This document shows, piece after piece, positions 7,281 through 15,187 of a DNA stretch of 15,187 bases (position 1 is its first letter; every line of letters begins with the position of its first letter). The notes under the pieces are model-generated. The model ran no database searches. It was given only the letters and a program-made list of their open reading frames with translations, and was not told the origin of the DNA. A program made the position numbers and the translations under genes. Source of the DNA: Cytidiella melzeri (taxonomy: Eukaryota; Basidiomycota; Agaricomycetes; Polyporales; Irpicaceae); assembly GCA_022592445.1 (NCBI GenBank), contig JABYQR010000628.1, positions 1 through 15,187 of the forward strand. The letters run 5' to 3'.

Positions 7281-8948
7281 AAGACTCGTTGTTTGCGAGT
7301 GTTGCGTTGTTGTCACTGAGTGGGGTCAAGGGTGAAGGAGGAGACTCTGGTGTGGTGTCATTGTCTTCAACAAGAGCAGGCACTGTCCTCAGTCTGGTCA
7401 ATGGAGCGTTGGTGGGAGTAGGAGCTGGTGGTCTCGGAGGTGGTGTGGGTGTGGGTGGAGTCATGCGACGTCATTGATGAGGACGTTCAACCTGTGGCTC
7501 ATTTTCTGCCCTGGATCAAGCAAGAGGAGGGCGTGGGACTTGGTAGTAATGAGTGTTGGCCCGGGCATTGATAGATGCTGCTTCGCGTTGTATGACTGTT
7601 GTGCAAAGATGAAGATCCCAATCCCTTCGGAGTTGCTCCAGCTGTGCCAACCATTCCCACAAGATGAGATCAAAGCGAGACTGCGGTACTTGTTGGTCCT
7701 GTGAGGCGATGAGCTGTTGAACCATTTGTTCGGTGGCAGCTATCTCAAGTGGAAGACGTGGGGTAGGGATAGTCATAGCACGGAGAAATTCTCAGTCTTG
7801 TACTGCCCGTAGCCATGGCCCTTCACAGTCCAGTTCATCTGCTCGGTTGCCAAAGACAGGGGGAAGTTGTCAACGGAAGACCATGAGAAACGTCTGGGTG
7901 CTATTCTGAATGGTAGCATTGGCCCAGTCAGGTCGATCTCTGGGCATGGTGGTGTATTCAACGATTGGTGAGGGTGTAAACGTGCGAGCGTGGCTGATGG
8001 GGTTAGGAATGTCAAACCATTGGTCAATGAAGCCATTGTGGTCGGGGTGCTCCCAAACAAGCCGCAAATGCACCATTCGGCAGAAGGCCCTACGGCATCT
8101 GGGGCTCTGTATGGTTGCGTGTGAAGTCCCCTGTGTTGATCTGAATGGTATAGACCTCATTGTCTTCATACACCTCCATGACATGTTGGAATAACTCCAT
8201 GATGACTGCCATAGACGAGAATAAAAGGTTAGGGAAGTGTGCAGCACTACCAGGTGCATCATCAGCGAGAGGGGAGTTGTTGGAAGTGGAAAAACAAGCA
8301 TAATTGTAAAGAAAATGAATAAAGGCACTGCCATGGCCAAACAAGAAGTTGGGGTATGAAAGGAAAGGAGTTTGGAAAGACATGGAGAAGGGATGATTGA
8401 TCACTCAGTTGGTGTAGGAGGGGTGTAGTTCCAAAAATTGATAGTTTGTTGGAAGTGGTATTCAATCAGGGTGTCCTGTTGATGGGTGTTGAGGGAGGCC
8501 CAAAACGAGTTTATATGGTGTTGCTCATGATCCTGATTGATCCGGTCCAACTGATCACGGTTTTCCACAAACAACATTATGGTGTCACAAGAAAACTCGG
8601 TTGTGACTGGGGTGTATTGGAAGGCCAAGACGGGGACAGAAATAACAATGGCAAAGGCAAAATAGATTGGCAGCTGGGCCGGAATGCCCTGCCAGCCAAG
8701 GAAGAATGCAGGAACAAGGAAGGAGAACATGGCAAAGAAAAAGGCGAGGTAAAAGAACATGTTTAGTCCCAACTTGAAACGTGGGAGCCGGCGTTGGAAC
8801 AGTTTTTTATGTAGTGAGAACTGTGTTTGAGTGTTCTTTGTTGGTCAGGGAGAACAACGGTGACGTGGTAGTAGATGATGAGGATGGAGAATATGAGGGC
8901 GGCAGATGCAGCAATAGCAAGAGCAGTAATGTCAGCGGCTGTGCTCAT
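7279..8948 (-). pseudogene. Env-position membrane-protein ORF of the chromovirus (unknown family)
   Basis: An ATG at 8948 overlaps the pol stop as ATGA. The frame, about 560 codons allowing for breaks, runs to a TAA in the polypurine tract. Three hydrophobic segments are visible: residues about 8-28 (ALAIAASAALIFSILIIYY), then MFFYLAFFFAMFSFLVPAFF (near 8760-8700) and LPIYFAFAIVISVPVLAF (near 8675-8620). Further on are NXS/T sequons (NNS, NHT, NAT, NST), a Gln/Glu/Leu-rich, possibly coiled-coil part (7750-7600) and a Pro/Thr-rich tail (7464-7370). Damage: a frameshift near 8780, two compensating shifts near 8401 and 8095, and TGA codons at 7870-7872, 7792-7794, 7516-7518 and 7471-7473. It matches no envelope protein I know. 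It could be a true env-like gene, a captured host membrane protein, or an accessory ORF. Confidence 0.7.
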
Positions 8949-9178
8949 GCTTGATCTCTTCGCTTTGTTTTCCGCAAAGTTTGGTCCTTATGTACCGCAC
9001 TGGGGTATTTCTGATGAAACTCCGCTATAGCTTCTGTGGCGTTCTCCATATCTTGAGGTCAAGTCCATGAGTTCTCCGAATCTCCATACCCAGTCCACTT
9101 TACCAAGTATTTGAGTTTCCCTTGCCTGTTATGTCAACTATGGAGTATTGCTTCAACTTTGTATTCTTCTTCATCATT
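8945..9178 (-). pseudogene. pol: Integrase C-terminal chromodomain (pol 3' end)
   Basis: The minus frame from 9178 reads NDEEEYKVEAILHS, then KLKYLVKWTGYGDSENSW, PQDMENATEAIAEFHQKYPS and a basic tail ending in TGA at 8947-8945. This is a classic chromodomain: the EYxVE strand, the YLVKWxGY core and the ENSW motif, with the aromatic cage positions (Y, W, W) all present, followed by the C-terminal helix. Chromoviruses use it to aim integration at marked chromatin. Two in-frame TGA codons (9136-9134 and 9061-9059) replace expected arginines. The integrase zinc-binding and catalytic domains that normally precede it are missing, and the frame is offset from gag. Confidence 0.88.
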
Positions 9179-9945
9179 GCCCATGCTCCAGCCGTTCTTC
9201 CGTTCATGTAGCTGAGTACGCAAACAATCTTGTGTATGGCTAGAGCAAATCGTTTGGGCTGCATCATGATGTATATCAACATGTTGGTCCACCATTCGTC
9301 AAACTTCTCGGCCCTGCCATCAAAGTCTTGGGGATCACGGAGTTTGAGCTTCACCCACTAGCTTTCAGGTAGTGCTCAGTCATTGGTTGGGGCGTCAGAG
9401 TATCTGTCAAAGGGGTACTTGGGGCTGAAAGGGCCTACTTGTCTCCTCTTCTCATGACCTTCCCTATCATAGGGTCGAAAGAGGGGTCAATGTGGGTCTG
9501 GGGCTGAAGAGTTGTCGTCATCAGGGGTAGTGAATGATGTAAATGGCCTTTGTTCTCTTTCAGTCCTTGGTGCTTGGGTACCTGCTGTTTGCCCAGTACC
9601 TTCGGTTTGTATTGCTTCCTCAGGGGTACTCATTGTTGGCTTTGGTGCTACTGTAAGTTCTTCTAACAATAGTGGCGGTGTGTTACTAGCAGATGGTACT
9701 TCTGCTCATCTCTTGTCGCTCCTTCTGGCTTCTCGCAAGTATTGCTCAACTTGGGCAATGTCCACAACTTCAAAGTCTGGGTGTGGCGGTATTACTGTTT
9801 GTTTTGCTAGTTCACGGTTGGGACAAATGTCAGCTGTGCAATGTTCCCACTCGTTGTCTTGGTCAAGATAGACGTCTTGTTTCTTTTTGTAGAAAAGATG
9901 TGGCTTTCCGTAGCAGGGGAGGGACGTTTCAGCTCCTACTGTCAT
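9178..9945 (-). pseudogene. gag: Chromovirus gag (5' part), with in-frame stops
   Basis: One minus frame runs from an ATG at 9945, about 150 bases after the 5' LTR, to about 9178. The N-terminal part is polar and acidic with a Pro/Thr/Glu-rich middle. The C-terminal part (9345-9178) matches the fungal Ty3/gypsy capsid pattern: LRDPQDFDG, EKFDEWWTNMLIYI, IVCVLSYMNG and AGAWA. The frame is broken by TGA at 9706-9708, 9487-9489 and 9376-9378 and by TAG at 9355-9357. Gag would assemble the virus-like particle. The capsid domain stops abruptly after AGAWA, and within a few codons the chromodomain starts in another frame, so the rest of gag and almost all pol are deleted. Confidence 0.82.
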
Positions 9946-10072
9946 ATGCTTCTGATGTCTGATGTGTCTAGTTGCTGCTCCCCATCCAGGGTAAGGCTAG
10001 CGAGGATGACAAGGGATTGCAGCAAGACCACAGTTGTTGCCAATCGAGTTGATCTTCTTGGTGTGCGGGGTA

Positions 10073-10094
10073 GACCCAGAAGAGTCTATCCAAA
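10073..10094 (-). other. Putative primer-binding region
   Basis: Immediately after the 5' LTR the minus strand reads TTTGGATAGACTCTTCTGGG. The early TGG would pair with a tRNA CCA end, but I cannot assign the tRNA, and a self-priming mechanism as in some fungal chromoviruses is also possible. Confidence 0.4.
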
Positions 10095-10777
10095 TGTTAA
10101 GACCGACTATTGTCAAAGGACAAGTTGTCAAGTCAGAACCCCTTGATGTAGCTACACACATGGTCAAATGATGGTCTAGGCCGTGCGGTTGCTGTCAAGC
10201 ACAGTGGCAGACAGATGATGGTTCGATAGAAGGAATATTGATACAAAGTGGATAGACTGAGGTTCTAGCCCCCATGTCTAGCGGCAATTTATAATGTTGA
10301 CCTAACTACTTTTGGGCCAGTCCGAAGTAGTGGTAGCAAATCGGAGGAATAAAAAGGAAGAACAATACACAGAGAACAATAGCTACTTTGGAAGGCCAAT
10401 GGGAGAAAAGACTGTCAAGGCGCGGAAACAAGGGACAATAGAAAGGTGAGGCATGAGGCAAAAATCAATAGAGAAGGGGTTGACCCCAAAACAGGGGATA
10501 GACGGGGTTGGACCCAATAGAATGGTAACGGAAGTATGGAAAGGCCGAGGGTTGAACCAAGGCAATGGTAACCATCGGAGTTAGGTCCGAGGTTTGAATG
10601 GACACAGGAAGACAATCAATGACATAATAGTCTGTGTTGAACGGAGGCGGTGTGGATCAGGGAATGATGGGGGAAGGATGAGTTGGATCGTCAAGGCAAG
10701 TGTAAAAAGGATAACTGGTTATCAGGATGATCAAAAAAGTAAAGTAAAATAATAGGGTGTGAAGACCGTTTGTAACG
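10095..10777 (-). repeat. 5' LTR of the chromovirus
   Basis: On the minus strand it starts TGTTACAAACGG at the degraded end (10777; the partner has TGTTCC) and ends GGTCTTAACA at 10095. It is 683 bp against 657 bp for its partner. Much of the excess is a segment near 10480-10512 flanked by GGGGTTG repeats, absent from the other LTR. A TATAAATT box lies at 10286-10293 on the minus strand. Confidence 0.93.
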
Positions 10778-11045
10778 CTAACCTTTATTAGGATTGTGAG
10801 TGCTGAACCTGACACCAGAGTAGCCTGACTTGTTCACAGCCAGGCGTCTGCCAGCTAAAGGTCATCCATCCAATACAGGTGCTGGAGTGGCACAACATTG
10901 TTTTGAGAGGGCTTCTTTGAAATCTTGAACAAAGTTTGATATACTAATTTTTCTGGCTAACTGTTTTTGTAGCTAACAAAATTCCTCAAAGAACTGAATT
11001 GCTGATCAAGCAAGAACAGCCGTGTAAATATGTGGCCCTGAATGG
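10778..11045 (+). other. Flank of the chromovirus insertion; splice-acceptor-like site
   Basis: The first five bases (CTAAC) are the probable target-site copy. A good acceptor-like stretch, actaattttt…ggctaactgtttttgtag, ends near 10972 and is followed by about 33 open codons (NKIPQRTELLIKQEQPCKYV…), ending in TAA at 11071-11073. This might be an exon of the locus interrupted at 6610, but no shared domain supports joining them. Confidence 0.25.
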
Positions 11046-11411
11046 TTGTCACAGCCAGGAAGCTCAACATTAAACAGACTCAGCTATGTAGCCTTAGATA
11101 ACAATAGGAGGTATTCAGGCATCATGTGTCCTGCATTTCATGTGAGTGCACAGCAAGTTCAATTCATACTGCAACTTCTCTCACCACAAATAAAGTATAG
11201 TTCCTTGTCTCAGTACTCTCATCACCCTGCCCTGCCAGCCACTACATTCCACCAACAACAACTGGTATTCTTGCCTACTCTCCACATCCTACCTCTTGCT
11301 CACCATATGAAGATGACTCTGGCTCAAGGGACTGAAGCAGTAATTCAGAGGAGGCACCCCTTTTGCAATGCAGCACACTGTTACAGGGATCAACAGAGTA
11401 CCAAGCCCTGA
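11046..11411 (+). CDS. Hypothetical ORF, uncertain
   Basis: A 121-codon frame starting at a non-ATG codon (TTG). It is rich in Gln, His, Ser and Leu (VSAQQVQFILQLLSPQIKYS, FHQQQLVFLPTLHIL, RRHPFCNAAHCYRD) and has no recognised domain or membrane segment. The first ATG is about 30 codons in. Splice-like sites inside (gtgagt near 11141; ctcag near 11208) leave open that it is part of an intron-containing gene. Coding status is doubtful. Confidence 0.2.
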   Translation: MSQPGSSTLNRLSYVALDNNRRYSGIMCPAFHVSAQQVQFILQLLSPQIKYSSLSQYSHHPALPATTFHQQQLVFLPTLHILPLAHHMKMTLAQGTEAVIQRRHPFCNAAHCYRDQQSTKP

Positions 11412-11639
11412 AGTATGCTTCTGAGCAAGGTATATAACATGCTCATCTTAATCTGAGAAAGACAAGATGCCACACCTCGAAGATTATTCTACATTAACAA
11501 TATATATCCACTGTCACTGCTATCCTTGATTTTCTGATGGTGTGTGCAACCAAAGAAAATAACTCAGCTAGCTGGAACCACTTGTCATAGTACATGAGCC
11601 AACTCTTCTTTCACACAGCATCACTGATTTTTGCTTGTA
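11412..11639. other. No recognisable feature
   Basis: AT-rich sequence with stops in all frames and no repeat shared with the rest of the window that I could see. Confidence 0.4.
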
Positions 11640-11970
11640 TATGCTGGTTGTCTAATCCACCCTAACCATACGTAACCATACAAGAACAACAATAAAAACA
11701 ATGATGGATATAGTGATCCACAAACTTTCCAATTCAATTATGCTTACTCATGTAGGTATTAGGGGTATCAGGATAGTACCTGGTGTCCTTCCTTTCATGT
11801 ATATATATAGAGGCAATCCTGAGGGCATATTCCCTCAGTTCTATCCACTCCGTTGATCAAGGATTACCTTGTACTCTCCAGTACTCACTCTTACCAGCAC
11901 TCTTCTCTCTATCTCCACTAACTCCACTAATAACTTATCTGGTGAGCGTAGCCTTTACTGTCACAATATC
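11640..11970 (+). mobile_element. LTR remnant (family shared with 3364-3800), plus orientation
   Basis: Matches the minus strand of the 3364-3560 region: ATGCTTA (about 11741), TATATATATAGAGGC (11800-11814), the CTGAGGG…CCCTCAG hairpin (11819-11838), CAGTACTCACT (about 11879-11890), CTCTCTATCTCC and ACTTATCTGGTG (about 11933-11944), then a GTAGCCTTTACTGTCACA block. The open frame here translates much like the one on the minus strand at 3561-3300, but this is because both are copies of one LTR, not because a protein is encoded. No internal retroelement genes follow. The 5' limit is uncertain. Confidence 0.6.
11819..11838 (+). promoter_or_regulatory. Conserved hairpin just downstream of the LTR TATA box
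   Basis: CTGAGGG stem, CATATT loop, CCCTCAG stem, starting about 10 bases after the TATATATATAG box. The stem is identical to the antisense copy at 3485-3504; the loop differs at one base, while nearby LTR sequence has diverged more. Confidence 0.5.
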
Positions 11971-13429
11971 CATTTCCAGCACAGCCTGACATGTATTGTA
12001 GTGCATTGCCCACAACATCACAGAAAAACAGCCCACCAGAGAAAAGAATTCCTAAACCTTGATGATGACAACCACCTTGTGTACAGCAGGATACCGTTGC
12101 AACCCCTTTCATACCACCTCTTCAAATTTCTTTGCTGCACCTCATAGAGTCCTTTACAACCAACAAGTTTTTCTCTTGCTGCTTGTTTCTCTTTTGTCTC
12201 TCTGAAACATGTCAGTGCTTGGAACTGCCTTTCCTGCAATTTGCTTTCAAGCTTTGAATACCCTACTTTTGTTGAGCTTTTCCATGTGTATACCCAACAT
12301 GTTTGCTCTCAATGTTTGACTCATTGACACACTTCTCTGATTTCATTGCAGCAGACAATTCAACTATGTGGTAGAAAAGAAACAAAGTGCTGTGCACAGC
12401 AGACAGCAAAATAATGCAAATCTGTGTTTGGTCAGGTTGAGATTGAAGGAGAGAAGCTGTGCTTTAGATGTGTTTGGAGATTAGCGTGGAATGCTTGTGT
12501 AGAATGAGGCTGCATACCTCAAGTTTGAATGCAAGGAATCAGAGTAACTGTTAAGAGCAAGACAAAGGAAGGGGGGACGCGGAGCTGTGGTGTTCGCGGA
12601 GATGCGGCAGCAGCAGAGTGGACAAGGGGAATCAGAATGAGTCTTGGCTTCAACTAGTTAAGTTGCGCCGCTCGAGATTCTTGTCACTCAAATTTGGACT
12701 TAGCAGGATCAAAGGTTTGAGAGCAAGGCTCAATCAAAATGCGGACCTGCAGAGGTGTGGTGATTGGAACACCGGAGACAGCGAAGGGATGTCGGACAAC
12801 GAGGAGTAAGACAAATTCAGCTAATGAAGTCAAATGCAGACAAAGAGAGGATAAGAAGGGGAGTCTTATTTGATATTCAAATTGCTTATTTACTACGATT
12901 GGGTCTTGTATATATATACTACAATGATTCTAAGTCTGACAGGAGTAGACAAAAGCGGAACAAAGGGAATTGCACATTCTTGCGGAGAGACAAGAGAACT
13001 GTAACTAGCGTTAGCAACGCCGGCAAGCGGCAAGTACAATTCCTGAAGATTGAATGAAATATTACTTTTTGAGCCAGATTTGTGAGTAAACTTGGTGCTG
13101 GTAGCAGCCTGAACAAGTAATTTTGTTGGGAACAGCTTCTTCAATGAGTAATGTTTAGTAAGTTGGCAGTTTGTCTTCACTGGAGCACACAATCATTCAT
13201 GAAAGAAGAGGGACTGTGCTGTATTGTTTGAAGTGCAACAATGGCTGTGGGTACAGAATTAAAACAAGTTTATGGAGTAGAGCATGGAGATAAAGATTGT
13301 TTAAGGTGTCTTCTTCTTAATGGTGTTGAACTATGTTAAATAATCTAGATAAAATTTGGTAAACTGCAGGAGCAGGGTTACAAGTGATTATGTTTTTGAT
13401 AGCAAATTGAGTAAATCATATAGCATGAA
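11971..13429. other. Long stretch without a supportable gene
   Basis: Only short, overlapping open frames on both strands, none with a domain. A locally GC-richer purine patch lies at 12565-12620 and is followed by a 63-codon plus frame (12618-12809) that I do not trust as coding. A TATATATA run occurs near 12908-12920. The segment 12300-12370 has an intron-like end (cattgcagcag near 12345-12355) but no exon that can be defended. Confidence 0.4.
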
Positions 13430-13757
13430 TTATTCAATAGCACCTGTGACTTTGTTACCAAAAAGAACAACTCTGTTCCTGGTAAGGATCTTGTCAAGCC
13501 ATCTGGTCATGATCATTGGCTGTATTACAGGCATTTGCTGTTGGTGACACCTTTGATAGGCAACTTGATCTGGGATAAAGTGACTGTAGTACAATTCATA
13601 AGCTTGGTTGCGTAAAACAAGACACACAATGACAAAGGTAGTCACCAATGGTAGCAAGGGGCTTGATCTATCCTGTCACTAATCTTGTACTGTGTTCACT
13701 GCTGATTCTACAAAATTATCTGCTTCGGGAACAAAGGGCTTGAGGTGTCTCATCCGA
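13430..13757 (-). CDS. Hypothetical minus-strand frame, uncertain
   Basis: One minus frame is open from about 13757 to a TAA at 13430-13432 except for two adjacent stops (TAG, TGA) near 13680. The upper part reads MRHLKPFVPEADNFVESAV, the lower part LPLVTTFVIVCLVLRN then QRCHQQQMPVIQPMIMTRWL. The composition is protein-like but I recognise no family. It may be a decayed fragment of a retroelement or host gene. Confidence 0.2.
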
Positions 13758-13778
13758 TCAGTTGCTAGAACATGTTAC

Positions 13779-14761
13779 ATGTGTCCTGTTGATGTCTGCA
13801 CTGCCTCACCCCATTGGAGCTGCCCCAGGTTGTGTTCTGATTGTCACACCTGCTTATAGAGCAACTAGTGGTTGTGACACTGCGTGGAAGAACCAAAGGC
13901 AGTGCTCTATGCAGATACAACCATGTCCTGTTAATGTCTGAACTGCATCAGCCCCACTAGAACCGCCACAGGCTGTGCTCTGATTGTAACTCCTCCTTAG
14001 AGAGCAACTCATGGTTGTGAAACTTTGTGAAACAATCTGATGCTGTGGCTGCTGCTGATGCAACCACATCCTGTTGATGTCTGAGCTGCATCACCCCTAT
14101 TGGAACTGCCACAGATTGTGTTCTGATTGTAACTTCTGCTTAGAGGGTGGTGGTTGTGAAAACTTGTGAACCAATCAAATGCAGTGCTTGCTGCCAATGC
14201 AACCATGTACTGTTGATGTCCTGAACTGCCTCACCCCCATTGAAACTGCCACAGCTGTAACTCCTGCTTGGAACTCAGTGGTTGTGAAACTTTGTGGACC
14301 AATTGAATGCAGTGCTGGCTGCTGATGGAAACCATGTCCAGCTGACATCTGCGCTGCCTCACCGCCATTAGTACTGCCACAGGCTGTGTTTTGATTGTCA
14401 CTCCTGCTTATAGAGCAACTGGTGGTTGTGAAACTGTATGGAAGAATCAAAGGCAGTGCTTTATGCTGATGCAACCACATCCTGTTGATGTCTGAACTGC
14501 TTCAGCCCCATTAGAACTGCCACAGGCTATGTTCTGATTTTAATTCCTCCTCAGGGAGCAACTCATGGTTGTGAAACTTTGTGCAACGAGCCGACGCAGT
14601 GCTTGCTGCTGATGCAACCATGTCCCGTTGATGTCTGAACTGCCTCACCCCCATTGGAACTGCCACAGGCTGTGTTCTGACCGTAACTCCTGCTTAGAGA
14701 GCAACTAACAGTTGTGGAACTTGTGGAACAATCAGATGCAGCACTCACTGCTGATGCAGCC
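13779..14761 (+). repeat. Tandem satellite: seven ~143-bp units in a four-unit higher-order pattern
   Basis: Units start at 13779, 13923, 14066, 14205, 14334, 14477 and 14620 and measure 144, 143, 139, 129, 143, 143 and 142 bp. Each begins near catgtcctgttgatgtctg, has a central ctgccacaggctgtgttctg block and ends tgctgatgcaacc. Units 1 and 5 share private words (cttatagagcaact, ggaagaa.caaaggcagtgct), as do 2 and 6 (tcagcccca.tagaac, gagcaactcatggttgtg), and 3 resembles 7, so the block repeats every ~554 bp. The unit is not a multiple of three and the minus-strand open frames shift from unit to unit, which argues against coding. Unit 4 carries a short deletion. Confidence 0.92.
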
Positions 14762-15187
14762 ACAAATTTACATTGTCCAAGAATGTAGGGGTTGATAATT
14801 TGTACTTAGCTTCCAAAGTACTGGTAATTCTTGCTCAAAGCCCACACTATGTGTGTCATGTCTTCTCATTGTATTCCTTGTTCAGAGAACAAGCAATGTC
14901 TGTAGATTGCTGCACATCAACCTGACCAGGATTTGACATCATTTGCCAGCAGGAGTGGAGTTTGAATTCGAGTCTGGGTGACTTTTTTCAGTAGACTGGC
15001 CATAACATGCTCAACTCCGCTTCAATTGACAGGATGTTTGTACCAGAATGTTGCCACAAGATGGGGCTATCCATTGGTGTATTATATGTACAGATTTGTA
15101 CCCATATGCAGTCTGTAAAAATCAGAAACTGCATTTTGATTGCAAAAGTGATCTGATTCAAAGTTATAAAGAGCTGATAACAAGGTC
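14762..15187. other. No recognisable feature
   Basis: AT-rich sequence after the satellite. A weak B-box-like word (ttcgagtct, near 14967-14975) followed by T6 (14983-14988) was considered, but no tRNA fold or A box supports it. Confidence 0.4.

Larger units (their letters stand above)
6611..10777 (-). mobile_element. Ty3/gypsy chromovirus, pol-deleted, with env-position ORF
   Basis: Two direct repeats (6611-7267 and 10095-10777) flank a 2.83-kb interior. The flanks CCAAC (6606-6610) and CTAAC (10778-10782) match a 5-bp target duplication with one C-to-T change. Minus orientation is fixed by the polypurine tract next to the left LTR and by gag then chromodomain reading leftward. Interior order on the minus strand: leader, gag, integrase chromodomain, a long membrane-protein frame, polypurine tract. 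Protease, reverse transcriptase, RNase H and integrase core are missing, so the copy is non-autonomous. The LTRs differ mostly by transitions, indicating an old insertion altered by cytosine deamination or a RIP-like process. Confidence 0.93.

Noticed and set aside
7289..7477. Gly/Val-rich plus-strand frame
   Set aside because: Antisense shadow of the Pro/Thr-rich tail of the chromovirus membrane ORF.
8446..8766. Plus-strand 106-codon frame
   Set aside because: Antisense shadow of the hydrophobic minus-strand frame; composition is an antisense artefact.
11783..11989. Plus-strand frame resembling the frame at 3561-3300
   Set aside because: Same LTR family in the other orientation; includes the TATA box and hairpin, so not protein-coding.
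13779..14761. CRISPR-like regular repeats
   Set aside because: Units are contiguous and diverged over their full length, with no unique spacers; the context is eukaryotic.
13854..14763. Series of similar minus-strand frames (…SFTT…SCS…RSYNQ…TACG…)
   Set aside because: They are readings of the 143-bp satellite; the unit is not a multiple of three so each copy falls in another frame.
14951..14990. tRNA- or SINE-like B box followed by T6
   Set aside because: No A box at the right distance, no cloverleaf, and the B-box match is weak.

Overview
The window reads as a transposon graveyard from a filamentous fungus, most likely a basidiomycete (Agaricomycetes). The pointers are short introns (45-62 bp) with GTAAGY/GTGAGT donors, a fungal-type hAT transposase, a chromodomain-bearing Ty3/gypsy element, and pervasive in-frame TGA codons where the families carry arginine. 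I see no intact protein-coding gene, no rRNA, no tRNA and no bacterial features. The species cannot be named from the sequence.

Layout. (1) 1-2320: a hAT DNA transposon bounded by perfectly identical 187-bp terminal inverted repeats. It holds the C-terminal half of a transposase on the minus strand, whose five exons can be traced through conserved introns. (2) 2321-4560: pieces of a Ty1/copia-type gag (helical gag domain, then a CCHC zinc knuckle), separated by about 1.9 kb of LTR-like debris. That debris includes an antisense LTR remnant (3364-3800) with a TATA box and a start-site hairpin. (3) 4561-6610: weakly coding plus-strand sequence, with a candidate multi-exon gene of unknown function at 5419-6474. 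(4) 6611-10777: a complete minus-strand Ty3/gypsy chromovirus insertion with two LTRs, a probable 5-bp target duplication (CCAAC/CTAAC), a primer-site position and a polypurine tract. Protease, reverse transcriptase, RNase H and integrase core are deleted, so gag runs into the integrase chromodomain. Next comes a roughly 560-codon reading frame in the envelope position with three hydrophobic segments, whose ATG overlaps the pol stop as ATGA. (5) 10778-13778: low-information sequence with a second copy (plus strand) of the hairpin-bearing LTR family near 11640-11970. (6) 13779-14761: seven diverged tandem units of about 143 bp arranged as a four-unit higher-order repeat. (7) 14762-15187: nothing recognisable.

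How the parts relate. The elements are nested and decayed rather than cooperating. In the coding remnants that can be aligned to a family, 12 in-frame stops are TGA and only one is TAG, as expected if CpG deamination or a RIP-like process turned CGA (Arg) into TGA. The most interesting item is the membrane-protein frame placed like env, downstream of a chromodomain, in a fungal chromovirus.
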